Part shown: one piece after another, positions 17,357-27,661 of the stretch
How the letters are laid out: each line of letters opens with the position of its first letter
Position numbering within the stretch: position 1 is the first letter of the stretch
Source: Shewanella sp. NIFS-20-20
GTDB taxonomy: Bacteria; Pseudomonadota; Gammaproteobacteria; Enterobacterales; Shewanellaceae
Length of the DNA: 64,000 bases
Assembly (NCBI RefSeq): GCF_019209865.1
Contig: NZ_JAHUTT010000005.1
Span: 58,644 to 122,643, forward strand
Direction of reading: 5' to 3'
Translations under genes and position numbers: made by a program
Notes under the pieces: model-generated
What the model was told of the DNA's origin: nothing
The model's input: the letters and a program-made list of their open reading frames with translations, nothing else
Databases searched by the model: none

Positions 17357-19909
17357 ATGTCTCAAGCACAAGCTAAATACCTTAAAGATTATCAAACCCC
17401 CGATTTTACGATCACACACCTTGATCTCGATATTTATCTTGATGGCGACAAGACTCAAGTCGTTGCCACCAGTCAGGTCGTTCGCAAAAATCCCAACGCC
17501 ATGGAATTAATCCTAGACGGTGAAGGGTTAACATTAGTTGAAGTCAGTTGTAATGGGCAAAGCATTGATTATCAAGCAGCTGATAATCAGTTACGTTTGT
17601 CTACCGATTTAGCCGAATTTACCCTCAAGGTAGTGACTAAACTCGATCCTGAGAGTAATTCCAGTCTTGAAGGTTTGTATTTGTCTGATGGTGCTTATTG
17701 TACTCAGTGTGAGGCCGAAGGCTTTCGACGAATAACTTACTTCCTTGATCGTCCCGATGTCTTGGCCCGTTATGATGTCCGTATCGACGCGCCGCAATCA
17801 CTGCCCTACCTTTTGAGTAACGGTAACTTACTGGAAAAGGGACAATTAGCAAATGGACGTCATTTTGCTAAATGGCAAGACCCGTTCCCAAAACCTAGCT
17901 ATTTATTCGCGTTAGTGGCGGGTGACTTTGATTTACTCGAGGATAAGTTTGTCACTAAGAGCGGCCGCAATGTGGTATTGCAAGTGTTTGTTGATAAAGG
18001 TAATTTACATAAAGCAGAGCATGCCATGACCTCGTTGAAAAAATCGATGGCATGGGATGAGCAGCGCTTTAACCTCGAATATGATTTAGACATATATATG
18101 ATAGTCGCGGTCGACTTCTTTAATATGGGCGCCATGGAAAATAAAGGCCTGAATGTCTTTAATACCAAATACGTGCTTGCTGATAATAATACTGCCACTG
18201 ATGATGATTACCATGGTATCGAGTCGGTGGTAGGGCATGAATATTTCCATAACTGGACCGGTAATCGTGTGACCTGTCGAGATTGGTTTCAATTAAGCTT
18301 GAAAGAAGGCTTAACGGTATTTAGAGATCAGGAGTTTAGCTCTGATATAGGCAGTCGACCGGTGAATCGAATCCATGCCATTCGGGTCATTAAAAATCAG
18401 CAATTTGCCGAAGATGCCGGCCCTATGTCCCATCCAATCCGTCCCGATTCAGTGATTGAGATGAATAATTTTTATACGGTGACTGTGTACAATAAAGGCG
18501 CCGAAGTGATCCGTATGATGCATACCTTATTAGGTGAGCAACATTTCCAAGCCGGAATGGCGTTGTATGTTGAACGCTTCGATGGTCAAGCGGTGACTTG
18601 TGATGATTTTGTGGGCGCCATGAGTGACGCCTCTGGCATTGATTTGACCCAATTTAGCGCTTGGTACCGCCAAGCGGGGACGCCGTTACTGCAAGTGAGT
18701 GACAGTTATTGTGCGAAGTCACACACCTATCGTTTAGACATTCAGCAATCGATCCCAAATCAAGCGCAAGCAGAAGTGCTGCATATTCCTTTTTCGCTTG
18801 AATTGCTCGATGCTGAAGGTAAATCCTTGGTTAACACTGTGCTTGATATTAAACAAGCACAACAATCTTTTGAATTTACTGAGATCAGTGCGCCGCCAGT
18901 GGCTTCGTTGTTACAAGACTTTTCTGCCCCGGTTCGTCTAGAGTATCAATACACTAATGCGCAATTGGCACACCTATTGATGCATGCTTCAAGTCAGGTA
19001 GCCCGCTGGGAAGCCTCGGTGACCATGTTTAGCCGCGCGATTTGGGATAATGTTGATCGCCTCGCTAATCAACAGCCGATGAGTTTAGAGTCGCAAGTGT
19101 GTGATGCCTTGAGAGGCGTTATTTTAGATCAAGATATCGATGCGGCATTATTGGCAGAAATCCTCAATTTCCCCAGCTTGAATGTGTTGATTGAACAAGT
19201 TGAAAGCGTCAATTTAGAGCACTTGATAGCGGCACGATTCTTTGTATTAGAACAATTGATTATTGCTCTGGAAGATGAATTGTTAGCCTGTATGCGCGCG
19301 GCGAGTTTTAATGATACCCCAGGGGCGCGAGCCCTTAAGAATGCCTGTTTATTGCACTTAGCCAAGTTTAGCGATGACGCAGAATTACTCGTTGAAAGTC
19401 AATATCAGCAAGCGGCGTCGATGACTGATACATTAGGTGCGTTAACGGCGGCCAACCAAGCTGAACTCGACTGTCGTCATGCGTTAATGTGTGATTTTGA
19501 GAGCAAATGGAAAGAAACCCCCTTAGTGATGGATAAGTGGTTTATGTTACAAGCCACCAACCCATCGGATCAGGTCATAAGCCAATTACAGGGCTTGCTA
19601 AGCCACCAGGCATTTAGCATCAATAACCCCAATCGTGTTCGTTCATTGATAGGCACGTTTGCCGCAGCAAATACTGAACGTTTTCACGCGGCTGATGGCA
19701 GTGGTTATCAATTTTTGACTGAGCAATTGGTTAAATTGGATAAAATCAATCCGCAAACGGCCGCCCGTTTGATCACACCGCTCATTCAGTATGCCCGTTT
19801 TGATAGCCGGCGTCAGCAACTCATCCGTGCTTGTTTAACTGAGTTATCAAGATTGCCTGAATTATCGAGAGATCTATTTGAGAAAATATCACGAGCACTC
19901 GATGCCTAG
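17357..19909 (+). CDS. pepN: Aminopeptidase N (M1 zinc metallopeptidase)
   Basis: PepN removes N-terminal residues from peptides in the cytoplasm. The 850-aa protein has the exopeptidase motif G258-A-M-E-N262 and the zinc site H294-E-Y-F-H298 with a third ligand E317 in LKEGLTVFRDQEFS. Spacing matches E. coli PepN (H297, H301, E320). A C-terminal helical domain of about 300 residues follows, as in the proteobacterial subfamily. It has its own upstream terminator boundary and is followed 15 bases later by the DUF2835 gene. Confidence 0.97.
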   Translation: MSQAQAKYLKDYQTPDFTITHLDLDIYLDGDKTQVVATSQVVRKNPNAMELILDGEGLTLVEVSCNGQSIDYQAADNQLRLSTDLAEFTLKVVTKLDPESNSSLEGLYLSDGAYCTQCEAEGFRRITYFLDRPDVLARYDVRIDAPQSLPYLLSNGNLLEKGQLANGRHFAKWQDPFPKPSYLFALVAGDFDLLEDKFVTKSGRNVVLQVFVDKGNLHKAEHAMTSLKKSMAWDEQRFNLEYDLDIYMIVAVDFFNMGAMENKGLNVFNTKYVLADNNTATDDDYHGIESVVGHEYFHNWTGNRVTCRDWFQLSLKEGLTVFRDQEFSSDIGSRPVNRIHAIRVIKNQQFAEDAGPMSHPIRPDSVIEMNNFYTVTVYNKGAEVIRMMHTLLGEQHFQAGMALYVERFDGQAVTCDDFVGAMSDASGIDLTQFSAWYRQAGTPLLQVSDSYCAKSHTYRLDIQQSIPNQAQAEVLHIPFSLELLDAEGKSLVNTVLDIKQAQQSFEFTEISAPPVASLLQDFSAPVRLEYQYTNAQLAHLLMHASSQVARWEASVTMFSRAIWDNVDRLANQQPMSLESQVCDALRGVILDQDIDAALLAEILNFPSLNVLIEQVESVNLEHLIAARFFVLEQLIIALEDELLACMRAASFNDTPGARALKNACLLHLAKFSDDAELLVESQYQQAASMTDTLGALTAANQAELDCRHALMCDFESKWKETPLVMDKWFMLQATNPSDQVISQLQGLLSHQAFSINNPNRVRSLIGTFAAANTERFHAADGSGYQFLTEQLVKLDKINPQTAARLITPLIQYARFDSRRQQLIRACLTELSRLPELSRDLFEKISRALDA

Positions 19910-19924
19910 CTCGGAAGCGTGTTC

Positions 19925-20152
19925 ATGACGTTGCGAGTATTTCGGTTTTCTATACAATTAAATTACGGTGAGTTTTTGCCTTATTATCAAGGAGAAATAA
20001 ACCGAGTAGAGGTGAGAAGCCATCAAGGACAAGTACTCTGGGTTCATGCTCGCCACTTGCGACGTTTTTTGACGAGCAATGGCATTCGTGGGACATTTGA
20101 GATTCAGATTGACGAAAATGGTCGTTTGCTTAGCCTTAACAAGCTTTGTTAA
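19925..20152 (+). CDS. DUF2835 family small protein
   Basis: The 75-aa protein resembles the DUF2835 family often found next to pepN in Shewanella and relatives. No function is known. The core is FRFSIQLNYGEFLPYYQG and VWVHARHLRRFLTSNGIRG-type residues, an alpha/beta small fold with a basic patch. I start at ATG 19925, seven bases after GGAAG; a GTG at 19919 in frame is possible but too close to that site. It is probably co-transcribed with pepN and ends at a clear terminator. Confidence 0.8.
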   Translation: MTLRVFRFSIQLNYGEFLPYYQGEINRVEVRSHQGQVLWVHARHLRRFLTSNGIRGTFEIQIDENGRLLSLNKLC

Positions 20153-20162
20153 AGATTGACAT

Positions 20163-20186
20163 AAAAGCCTGCTTGCAGGCTTTTTT
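20163..20186 (+). terminator. Terminator after pepN-DUF2835
   Basis: aaaagcctgc and gcaggctttt form a perfect 10-bp hairpin with a small tt loop, followed by more Ts. It starts 11 bases after the stop codon. Confidence 0.9.
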
Positions 20187-20533
20187 ATGATTAATCGAAG
20201 ACATTAAATAAGTTTAGAGTTTTTACTTCAAACAAGTGATTCAAATATCCCTTGTGTTTAACCTGACTATATTTCATTTAAGTCATTGTTATTAATTGGA
20301 TAAATTATATAATCATTGGTTTTGGCTTGATTTACCGCTCCGCTTTCAAATCCTAGTAACGAATTCACTGTCTACATTTGCCATAAGTCCTCAATTCTAT
20401 TTGTAATTTTTACCTTATTGACCTTGCTCATGGTGTACAAATCCTGTAACAATGATGTTACCTGTAAGCTAACATTATGTTGGTTTCCAAATTCCTATAA
20501 CAAAGAATCAAGCAGGTTATGGAGAGAAGCGAG
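20187..20533. other. AT-rich intergenic/promoter region before the DUF1302 operon
   Basis: No gene is visible in about 350 bases. The stretch is AT-rich and leads into the four-gene operon, so it probably holds the operon promoter. The only clear symmetrical element is GTAAC-AATGAT-GTTAC at 20446-20461, about 70 bases before the start, a possible operator. I could not identify a convincing -35/-10 pair with normal spacing. Confidence 0.5.
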
Positions 20534-22573
20534 ATGAGAACAATGATGGGTGGATTCAACAAGACGGCGCTGGCTTTGGGGATAGCGTCTGCATTGACTC
20601 TTGGTGTCAGTAGCCAGGCCAATGCATTTTCATTTGATTGGGGTGAAGTCAAAGGGACATTTGACTCAACTTGGACTGTCGGTGCTAGCTGGCGTGTAGA
20701 GGATAGAAACTGGGATTTAATCGGTAAGGTTAACCATCCAGAATTCAATTGGAATGGTTATTCTGCATTTGGCAATACCCTCTATCCTGCGCAACAGATT
20801 TGGGCTCAACCAGGCTCTTATTCTAGTAATAATGACCTAAGCAATTTGTTGTATGCCAAAGGAGATACCACCTCTGAAATTGTAAAAGGGCTACATGAAT
20901 TATCGTTAAACTACGAAAACTACGGCCTATTTGTGCGTGGTATGTACTTTTACGATAACAAAAAAGAACAAGGCGATTTTGGTTACTCCAACCCGCTGAC
21001 GGGTCAAAGCTTCGATCCCTGTGAAGATAAAAAAGCGTCTGAAGTAATTTGTAAAGATATCCGCTTGTTAGATGCGTTTGTTTATGCTGACTTTGATTTT
21101 AACGACGGCCAAAACCCTCTGTCAGTACGTGTGGGTAACCAAGTGGTGTCTTGGGGTGAAAGCACCCTGATTGCACATGGTATTGGGGTGATTAACCCTG
21201 TGGATTTAAATATCCTAAATGCACCTGGCGCTGAATTGAAAGAAGCATTCCGTCCACAAGGGATGGTATGGGCCTCACTGGGCGTGACCGATAATTTATC
21301 CGTTGAAGCCTTTTATCAATACGAGTGGAAATCAATTTGGGTACCACCACCAGGGTCATTCTTCTCAACCACAGATTTCGCCGGTTTCGGCGGCTACTCG
21401 CAAAATGCACAGTTGGGATTTAATGCTAACCCTGACATGAATCTCGACTTTCTGATAAGCGAGTACAACAAACTTGGAGCCATGCTTGCGTCTGGGCAAA
21501 CGATCCCAACCGAGCAATTGGTAGCCTTAGCCTTAGCTTATCCAACGAAAGCGACTTTAGTTTACGATGAGCAATCAGCCTCTGATGATGGTCAGTATGG
21601 TGTTAAGTTAGGCTATTATGCCCCTGAGCTTGCTGAAACTGAATTTGGTTTATATTTCATTAATTATCATAGTCGCCGCCCGCTGATCAGTGGTACCGCC
21701 TCCAACTTTACCACTGGCGCTTTATTGCAAGATTTGGCTGTGATTGGTCGTTCTGCTGGCGAAATGGATCGCGAGACTATGTTGAGTCTGCAATCGTTCT
21801 CTAAGGCTCAGGTCGTCTATCCTGAAGACATCAAACTGTATGGTTTCAGCTTTAACACCTTGCTGGGTGATACGTCAGTGGCGGGTGAAATTGCTCATCG
21901 TCAAGACGAACCATTACAGATTGATGACGTCGAGCTCTTGTTTGCTGCCATGCCGCAACAGTTAGCGAATGCTGGTTTCCGTCCTGATCTAGATGGCATC
22001 TCTCAATACCCTGTGGTTGATCCTGGATCTCATGCCGAAGGCTACATTTTACGTGATACGACTCAAGCCCAGATGACATTCACTCATTTGTTTGGTCCGG
22101 TACTTGGTACCGATAACCTGACCGCATTAGCCGAAGTCGGTGGGGTGTGGATCCACGATATGCCGGCTCATGATGTGTTACGTCTTAATGGCCCTGGCAC
22201 CGCGCGCTCAGGGGGAAATCCTAACATGCCCGGTATTATCCAAGCCTTGCATAATGGCCCTGAAACTAACCCGTTCCCAACAGCTCATGCTTGGGGATAC
22301 CGTTTAGTGGGTAAGGCTGATTTCTTTAACGTGTTTGCCGGTGTTAACGTGTCTACTCGTGCCATTTTCTCTCACGATGTCGATGGTATCACGCCTGATC
22401 CTATGTTCTTGTTTACTGAAGGTAGAAAGGCTGCTGCGCTTGGAGTCAATTTTGATTATCAAAATAAATGGAGTGCTGATTTCTCATATAACGCCTTCTT
22501 TGGTGGCGTAGGCACGACTAACTTGATGGAAGACCGAGATTACGTCTCGTTTAACCTTAAATACTCAATCTAA
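20534..22573 (+). CDS. DUF1302 family outer-membrane-type protein
   Basis: About 679 aa with a signal peptide (cleavage likely after VSSQANA). The rest is rich in alternating hydrophobic, aromatic and polar residues and ends in F-N-L-K-Y-S-I, consistent with an outer-membrane beta-barrel. The family is DUF1302, usually found with DUF1329; its biochemical role is not established. ATG 20534 follows GGAGA by about nine bases; an upstream ATG at 20519 is also possible. It is the first gene of a four-gene run (DUF1302, DUF1329, YCF48-like, RND) with gaps of 14, 48 and 40 bases. Confidence 0.85.
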   Translation: MRTMMGGFNKTALALGIASALTLGVSSQANAFSFDWGEVKGTFDSTWTVGASWRVEDRNWDLIGKVNHPEFNWNGYSAFGNTLYPAQQIWAQPGSYSSNNDLSNLLYAKGDTTSEIVKGLHELSLNYENYGLFVRGMYFYDNKKEQGDFGYSNPLTGQSFDPCEDKKASEVICKDIRLLDAFVYADFDFNDGQNPLSVRVGNQVVSWGESTLIAHGIGVINPVDLNILNAPGAELKEAFRPQGMVWASLGVTDNLSVEAFYQYEWKSIWVPPPGSFFSTTDFAGFGGYSQNAQLGFNANPDMNLDFLISEYNKLGAMLASGQTIPTEQLVALALAYPTKATLVYDEQSASDDGQYGVKLGYYAPELAETEFGLYFINYHSRRPLISGTASNFTTGALLQDLAVIGRSAGEMDRETMLSLQSFSKAQVVYPEDIKLYGFSFNTLLGDTSVAGEIAHRQDEPLQIDDVELLFAAMPQQLANAGFRPDLDGISQYPVVDPGSHAEGYILRDTTQAQMTFTHLFGPVLGTDNLTALAEVGGVWIHDMPAHDVLRLNGPGTARSGGNPNMPGIIQALHNGPETNPFPTAHAWGYRLVGKADFFNVFAGVNVSTRAIFSHDVDGITPDPMFLFTEGRKAAALGVNFDYQNKWSADFSYNAFFGGVGTTNLMEDRDYVSFNLKYSI

Positions 22574-22587
22574 AAGGGACAATAATA

Positions 22588-23952
22588 ATGAAAAGAGTAA
22601 CGCTATTATCTGTCGCAGTCCTAGTCGGTCTGGGGATGTCTTCAGCACATGCTAAAGTGTCAGAGGCGGACGCGGCTAAGCTGGGTAAAGAATTAACCCC
22701 CATGGGCGCCGAGCGTGCTGGTAATGCTGATGGGTCTATTCCCGCGTGGGACGGTGGGATCAGCAAGCCTATTCCTGGCTACACTAAGGGCGACCATCAT
22801 CAGAATCCCTTTGCAAGTGACAAAATTTTATATACCGTCACTAATGCCAATAAAGAGACTTATAAGGACATCTTAACGCCGGGCGAAATCAAGATGCTCG
22901 AGTTGTATCCTGATACCTTTAAAATGAATGTGTATCCTACTCGCCGCAGTGCTGCTTTTCCTCAATACGTCTATGACGCGACCTTGGCTAATGCCGTGGG
23001 TGCGGAATTGATCAGTGGCGGCAATGGGATTAAGGGCGCTGCTATCGGTGTGCCATTCCCAATCCCAGCCAATGGTTTGGAAGTCATTTGGAATCACATC
23101 ACCCGTTTTCGTGGGGTTGATGCAACCACTGAGCGTAACCAAGCCGCTCCGACGAAAGGGGGGAGTTTCTCTTTGGTTGAGTTAAGTGAAGAATTGAGTT
23201 TCCAATATTCTCGTCCTGATATGACGGCGGCTCAGTTAGCTGATAGCAACACCTTGTTTTACTACAAGCAGGTGGTGAGTCAGCCGGCGCGATTAGCAGG
23301 TACGGCGTTATTGGTTAAAGAAACCATGGATCAAGAAGCGCTGCCGCGTCAGGCTTGGACCTATAACACCGGCCAACGTCGCGTCCGTAAAGCGCCTAAT
23401 GTGTCTTTTGACACACCGGGTACCGTGTCGGATGGTTTACGTACCACCGATGACTATGACATGTTTAACGGTTCTCCTTCACGCTATAACTGGGAGCTAG
23501 TGGGTAAAAAGGAAATTTTAATTCCTTATAATGACTATCTACTGCACTCAGATAAACTCAAATATAACGATATCCTCACCCCAGGACATGTTAATCCTGA
23601 GTATGTGCGTTGGGAAAAACACCGCGTTTGGGAAGTAAAAGCCACTCTCAAAGATGGCATGCGTCATGTGTACAAGACCCGAGTTTTCTATATCGATGAA
23701 GATTCATGGCAGGTATCGGCCACGGATATGTACGATAACCGGGATGAATTGTATCGTGTGGCCTTTGCCCATGGTTTGAATTATTACGAAGTGCCTACCC
23801 ATTGGAGTACGTTGGAAGTGTTCCATGATCTGCAAAGCCGTCGTTATCTTGCTATCGGCTTAGATAATGAAGGTGGTATGTATGATTTTGGTGTGACCTT
23901 ATCAGAATCAAACTTCACTCCCGATGCGTTACGCCGCTCTGGTATTCGTTAA
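22588..23952 (+). CDS. DUF1329 family periplasmic protein (LolA/LolB-like fold family)
   Basis: 454 aa with a clear signal peptide (cleavage after MSSAHA). Family blocks include AAKLGKELTPMGAERAGNADGSIPAWDGG near the mature N-terminus and YNWELVGKKEILIPYN and VYKTRVFYIDEDSW later. From family knowledge, DUF1329 is placed with LolA/LolB-like lipid-binding folds, so a role as a periplasmic carrier of a hydrophobic molecule is plausible but inferred. AAAGGG lies upstream of the ATG, and the gene starts 14 bases after DUF1302. Confidence 0.87.
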   Translation: MKRVTLLSVAVLVGLGMSSAHAKVSEADAAKLGKELTPMGAERAGNADGSIPAWDGGISKPIPGYTKGDHHQNPFASDKILYTVTNANKETYKDILTPGEIKMLELYPDTFKMNVYPTRRSAAFPQYVYDATLANAVGAELISGGNGIKGAAIGVPFPIPANGLEVIWNHITRFRGVDATTERNQAAPTKGGSFSLVELSEELSFQYSRPDMTAAQLADSNTLFYYKQVVSQPARLAGTALLVKETMDQEALPRQAWTYNTGQRRVRKAPNVSFDTPGTVSDGLRTTDDYDMFNGSPSRYNWELVGKKEILIPYNDYLLHSDKLKYNDILTPGHVNPEYVRWEKHRVWEVKATLKDGMRHVYKTRVFYIDEDSWQVSATDMYDNRDELYRVAFAHGLNYYEVPTHWSTLEVFHDLQSRRYLAIGLDNEGGMYDFGVTLSESNFTPDALRRSGIR

Positions 23953-24000
23953 CTCTTCATTTGTAGGGGGCGCAAGCCCCCACTTTCACAGGAAGTTTGT

Positions 24001-25038
24001 ATGTCGTATCACACGCTTCGCTCGAGTTTTCCTCTCGCTAGTTTGTTTATTTGGCTATCGCTCACCAGCCTGGCCAGTTACGCGCTTGATAGTGAGATAA
24101 CTTCCGGATTGCGAACTCAGTTACAACCCTTGTCAGATCGTTCCTCGTTGCTTGATATTACCAACGCTGGCGACACACTCGTGGCCGTGGGTGAACGTGG
24201 TCATGTGCTGGTGCTAGATGAATCATGGCAGCAAGCATCGACGCCGACCAATACCTTACTTACTAAAGTGTTTTTTGTGTCTGATGCGTTAGGCTGGGCC
24301 GTCGGTCACGATGCCACGATCCTTCACACGCAAGATGGCGGTCATCATTGGCAAGTACAACGTGAGTCGAAAGAGCAAGAAGTTCCCTTCTTAGATGTGT
24401 TGTTTTTTGACGAAGCACAAGGCATTGCTGTTGGTGCTTATGGTCTTTTTTATCGTACCTCAGATGGCGGTAATACATGGAATAGTGAGTTTCATCAGGA
24501 ATTATTATTACCTGAAGACAGGGATTACCTGTTGGAATTGCAAGCCTCTGAGCCCGAATTATACGAGCAAGAAAAAACCTATATGTTGCCGCATTTTAAT
24601 CGGGTTATCCAACTGAGCGATCAGCGATTACTCTTGTTGGGTGAACGAGGTTTAGTGGCGGTCAGTAATGATAAAGGCCAACATTTTACGCCATTAGATT
24701 TAGGTTATGACGGCTCAATGTTCGCAGCGGCAGAACTTAATGGCCACATTTATGTTGGTGGCTTACGTGGAAATATGTTCCAAACCGATCTGGATTTGGC
24801 GCACTGGCAACCCCTCCCATTGCCGATTACTTCTAGCATTAATGGCCTAGTGTCTGATGATAAAGCCGGCCTTTACGTTACCGCTAATGCTGGTAATTTA
24901 GTGTATCTAGCCCCAGATTCGCAGTTACATTTGTTGCCCGGTAGACAAGGCGAGAATTTGGTTGATATGGCTCAAGATGGCCAAGGTCAATTTTGGCTAG
25001 TGGGTAGTGGTGGTGTGGTTAAGACTGCTGCCAAATAG
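24001..25038 (+). CDS. YCF48/BNR-repeat secreted protein
   Basis: The 345-aa protein has a signal peptide (cleavage near LASYA) followed by a beta-propeller built of YCF48/BNR-type blades. Asp-box repeats are visible: HTQDGGHHWQV, RTSDGGNTWNS and SNDKGQHFTPL, with recurring G-x-A-V-G motifs such as GWAVGHD and GIAVGAYG. YCF48 proteins in plants and cyanobacteria help assemble photosystem II. In non-phototrophs this family accompanies RND exporters, where it may act as an envelope assembly or adaptor factor (inference). Confidence 0.85.
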   Translation: MSYHTLRSSFPLASLFIWLSLTSLASYALDSEITSGLRTQLQPLSDRSSLLDITNAGDTLVAVGERGHVLVLDESWQQASTPTNTLLTKVFFVSDALGWAVGHDATILHTQDGGHHWQVQRESKEQEVPFLDVLFFDEAQGIAVGAYGLFYRTSDGGNTWNSEFHQELLLPEDRDYLLELQASEPELYEQEKTYMLPHFNRVIQLSDQRLLLLGERGLVAVSNDKGQHFTPLDLGYDGSMFAAAELNGHIYVGGLRGNMFQTDLDLAHWQPLPLPITSSINGLVSDDKAGLYVTANAGNLVYLAPDSQLHLLPGRQGENLVDMAQDGQGQFWLVGSGGVVKTAAK

Positions 25039-25078
25039 TGGGTTACATGGATAGAACAATAATAATAGGGCCTCAACG

Positions 25079-27400
25079 ATGTTAGATAAATTGGTCAATA
25101 GCATAGAGTCATTTTTATTTAGAAACCGCATTGCGGTGATCCTAATATTTGCCTTAGCAACCTTGTTTTTAGGTTATCAAGCCACCCAGCTTAAAATGGA
25201 TGCGGCGTTTGCCAAAAACATTCCATTAAAACATCCTTATATGCAAACCTACTTGGAACATCAAAAGGATTTTGGTGGTGCCAATGGCATAATGGTGGCT
25301 GTTGCTGATCGTGACGGCTCCATATTTAATCCGGTATTTTTTGATACCTTAAAACAGGTGCATGACCAACTGTTTTTCATCCCTGGGGTTGATAGATCAC
25401 AGGTGAAATCCCTATTTTCGCCATCGACGCGATTTACCGATGTGGTAGAAGACGGTTTCGCTGGTGGCCCTGTTATTCCTGCTAATTATGTCAATGACGC
25501 CCAAGGCCTCGAAGTGGTGCGGAATAACATTGAAAAAGCAGGTATCGTCGGCCGCATGATCGCCAAAGACTATAGCGCCGCGATGGTCACGGCACAATTA
25601 ATGGATTTTGATCCGCAAACAGGCGAGCCGTTAGATACCTTAGCCTTTGCCACTAAGCTTGAAACCGAACTGAGAGGCAAGTTTGAAAATCAAGACATTA
25701 GCATTCATATCATTGGTTTCTCTAAGATGGCCGGTGATGTTGCCGATGGCGCTAAAGGGGTATTGTTGTTTTTCTTGATAGCCATTGCCATCACCGCCTT
25801 GATGGTGGGCTTGTTCTCGCGCTCAGCTATCTTAACCGTGTTGCCCTTAGTTTGTAGCTTAATTGCTGTGGTGTGGCAATTAGGCTTACTGACAGTGGTC
25901 GGTTTCGGCTTAGATCCCATGTCAATCTTAGTGCCGTTTTTGGTGTTTGCTATCGGTGTCAGCCATGGCGTGCAAATGATAAATGCCGTGCGTAGCCGGG
26001 TTAATGAGGGCGTCAGTACTAAAATGGCGGCAACCTTAGCATTCCGAAGCTTACTGGTGCCGGGCGGTGTTGCCTTGTTGTCAGATACTGTGGGCTTTAT
26101 GACGCTTCTGGCCATTGATATTGGCATTATTCGCGAGTTAGCGATTTCCGCATCGCTTGGGGTGGCGGTAATTATCTTCACCAATTTGGTGTTATTGCCC
26201 TTGTTAATTTCATTGTTTGAGTTAAAGCCGAGTATCAAAACCAACAAGAGTGCTCAAGATGATACTGCCGCGGCTGCGATTTGGTACAAGCTATCGGTAT
26301 TTGCGACACCAAAAGTGGGTTTGGTGGTTGTGATTGCGACCATGGCACTGTATTGGGTTGGTTTTGATTATGCCAGCAAAATGAAAATTGGCGATCTGCA
26401 TGCCGGGGCGCCTGCGCTGCACCAAGACTCTCGTTATAATCAAGATACCTTTTTTATCACGGATCATTTTAGTGTCACCACCGACGTGATGACCGTGATC
26501 GTCGAAGCCTTTCCTGAAGCCTGTACCTACCATGACGTCTTATCACAAATTGATAATTTTGAATGGTTTGCAGCCAACACTCCGGGCGTTGACTCTACGG
26601 TCTCTCTCGCCAAGATAGCCAAGCAGGTCAATGCCGGCTTTAATGAAGGGAATGCCAGATGGCAAGTGTTGCCGCGAACGACGGCCAGCTTAGTACAAGC
26701 GGTAGGGCAAGTGCCTTCGTCTTCGGGCCTGCTTAATAGCGACTGTTCTGTGATGCCTGTGTATTTATTTTTAAATGACCATAAAGCAGAAACCATTGAA
26801 GTGGTTGTCGATAAAGTAAAAGCATTAGCCGAGCAGATGAACACCGATAAGCTAACGTTCCGCTTAGCTTCGGGTCCGGTTGGGGTGATGGCGGCAACGA
26901 ACGAAGCGGTATCAGCAGCGCAAATTCCGATGATGATTTATGTGTATGCCGCAGTATTCATTTTATGCTTACTCAGCTTTAAGTCATTAAAGGCGACTAT
27001 CGCAGTTATTTTGCCGCTTTATGTCGTATCAACGTTAGCCCAAGCTCTAATGACGAAACTCGATATAGGGTTAGCTGTGAGTACCTTACCTGTGATTGCC
27101 TTAGGGGTGGGAATTGGCGTTGATTATGGCATTTATATTTTATCCACGATGTCGGCTAAACTTCGTGCGGGCATGCCGGTTCGTCAAGCTTACTACGAAG
27201 CCTTGATAGAGCGGGGCAGTGCGGTAATCTTTACCGGCCTAACCTTGGCGATTGGGGTCAGTACTTGGGTGTTTTCTGCCCTTAAATTCCAAATGGACAT
27301 GGGAATATTGCTGACCTTTATGTTCCTGGTAAATATGTTAGGTGCCATTATCATTTTACCGGCGTTGGCTGCGTTATTTTGGCGAACAAAAACGGCCTAA
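25079..27400 (+). CDS. RND-superfamily (MMPL-type) exporter
   Basis: The 773-aa inner-membrane protein has the typical RND layout: TM1 at about 16-34, a large periplasmic loop to about 225, a TM2-6 bundle, TM7 near 410, a second loop to about 620, then a TM8-12 bundle. The second bundle keeps the motif GVGIGVDYG (about 677-685) with the charged aspartate used for proton coupling. The equivalent place in the first half reads GVSHG (about 292). Members move lipids, hopanoids or other hydrophobic compounds in other bacteria. It is the last gene of the operon, followed by a strong terminator. Confidence 0.9.
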   Translation: MLDKLVNSIESFLFRNRIAVILIFALATLFLGYQATQLKMDAAFAKNIPLKHPYMQTYLEHQKDFGGANGIMVAVADRDGSIFNPVFFDTLKQVHDQLFFIPGVDRSQVKSLFSPSTRFTDVVEDGFAGGPVIPANYVNDAQGLEVVRNNIEKAGIVGRMIAKDYSAAMVTAQLMDFDPQTGEPLDTLAFATKLETELRGKFENQDISIHIIGFSKMAGDVADGAKGVLLFFLIAIAITALMVGLFSRSAILTVLPLVCSLIAVVWQLGLLTVVGFGLDPMSILVPFLVFAIGVSHGVQMINAVRSRVNEGVSTKMAATLAFRSLLVPGGVALLSDTVGFMTLLAIDIGIIRELAISASLGVAVIIFTNLVLLPLLISLFELKPSIKTNKSAQDDTAAAAIWYKLSVFATPKVGLVVVIATMALYWVGFDYASKMKIGDLHAGAPALHQDSRYNQDTFFITDHFSVTTDVMTVIVEAFPEACTYHDVLSQIDNFEWFAANTPGVDSTVSLAKIAKQVNAGFNEGNARWQVLPRTTASLVQAVGQVPSSSGLLNSDCSVMPVYLFLNDHKAETIEVVVDKVKALAEQMNTDKLTFRLASGPVGVMAATNEAVSAAQIPMMIYVYAAVFILCLLSFKSLKATIAVILPLYVVSTLAQALMTKLDIGLAVSTLPVIALGVGIGVDYGIYILSTMSAKLRAGMPVRQAYYEALIERGSAVIFTGLTLAIGVSTWVFSALKFQMDMGILLTFMFLVNMLGAIIILPALAALFWRTKTA

Positions 27401-27402
27401 TC

Positions 27403-27430
27403 AAAAAAAGGAGCTTCGGCTCCTTTTTTG
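27403..27430 (+). terminator. Terminator of the DUF1302-RND operon
   Basis: Seven As, stem ggagc / gctcc with a stable ttcg tetraloop, then seven Ts, directly after the RND stop codon. The A and T runs extend the stem, so it may work in both directions. Confidence 0.93.
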
Positions 27431-27661
27431 TTGCTGCATAGTTAATTAAAAAATGTGCCATTAATTGCATCTTTACATATCAAGCAAGCTGGAAACTGGC
27501 AATTTACAGGATCTACCACTAAAATTTCCCTCGAAATACAAAGGATTTAGTAATACACTTCGCGATATGACTCCGGTCACATTTTAATAGCCGGCGCCAA
27601 TAACGAAGCATCCATATTATAATGATAAAGCGCTGCCATAGACGCTTAAGGATTCAGCAAC

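Noticed and set aside
20418..20450. TTGACC box before the DUF1302 operon as a sigma-70 promoter
   Set aside because: No -10 sequence lies at 16-18 bases; candidates fall at 12 or 21 bases.
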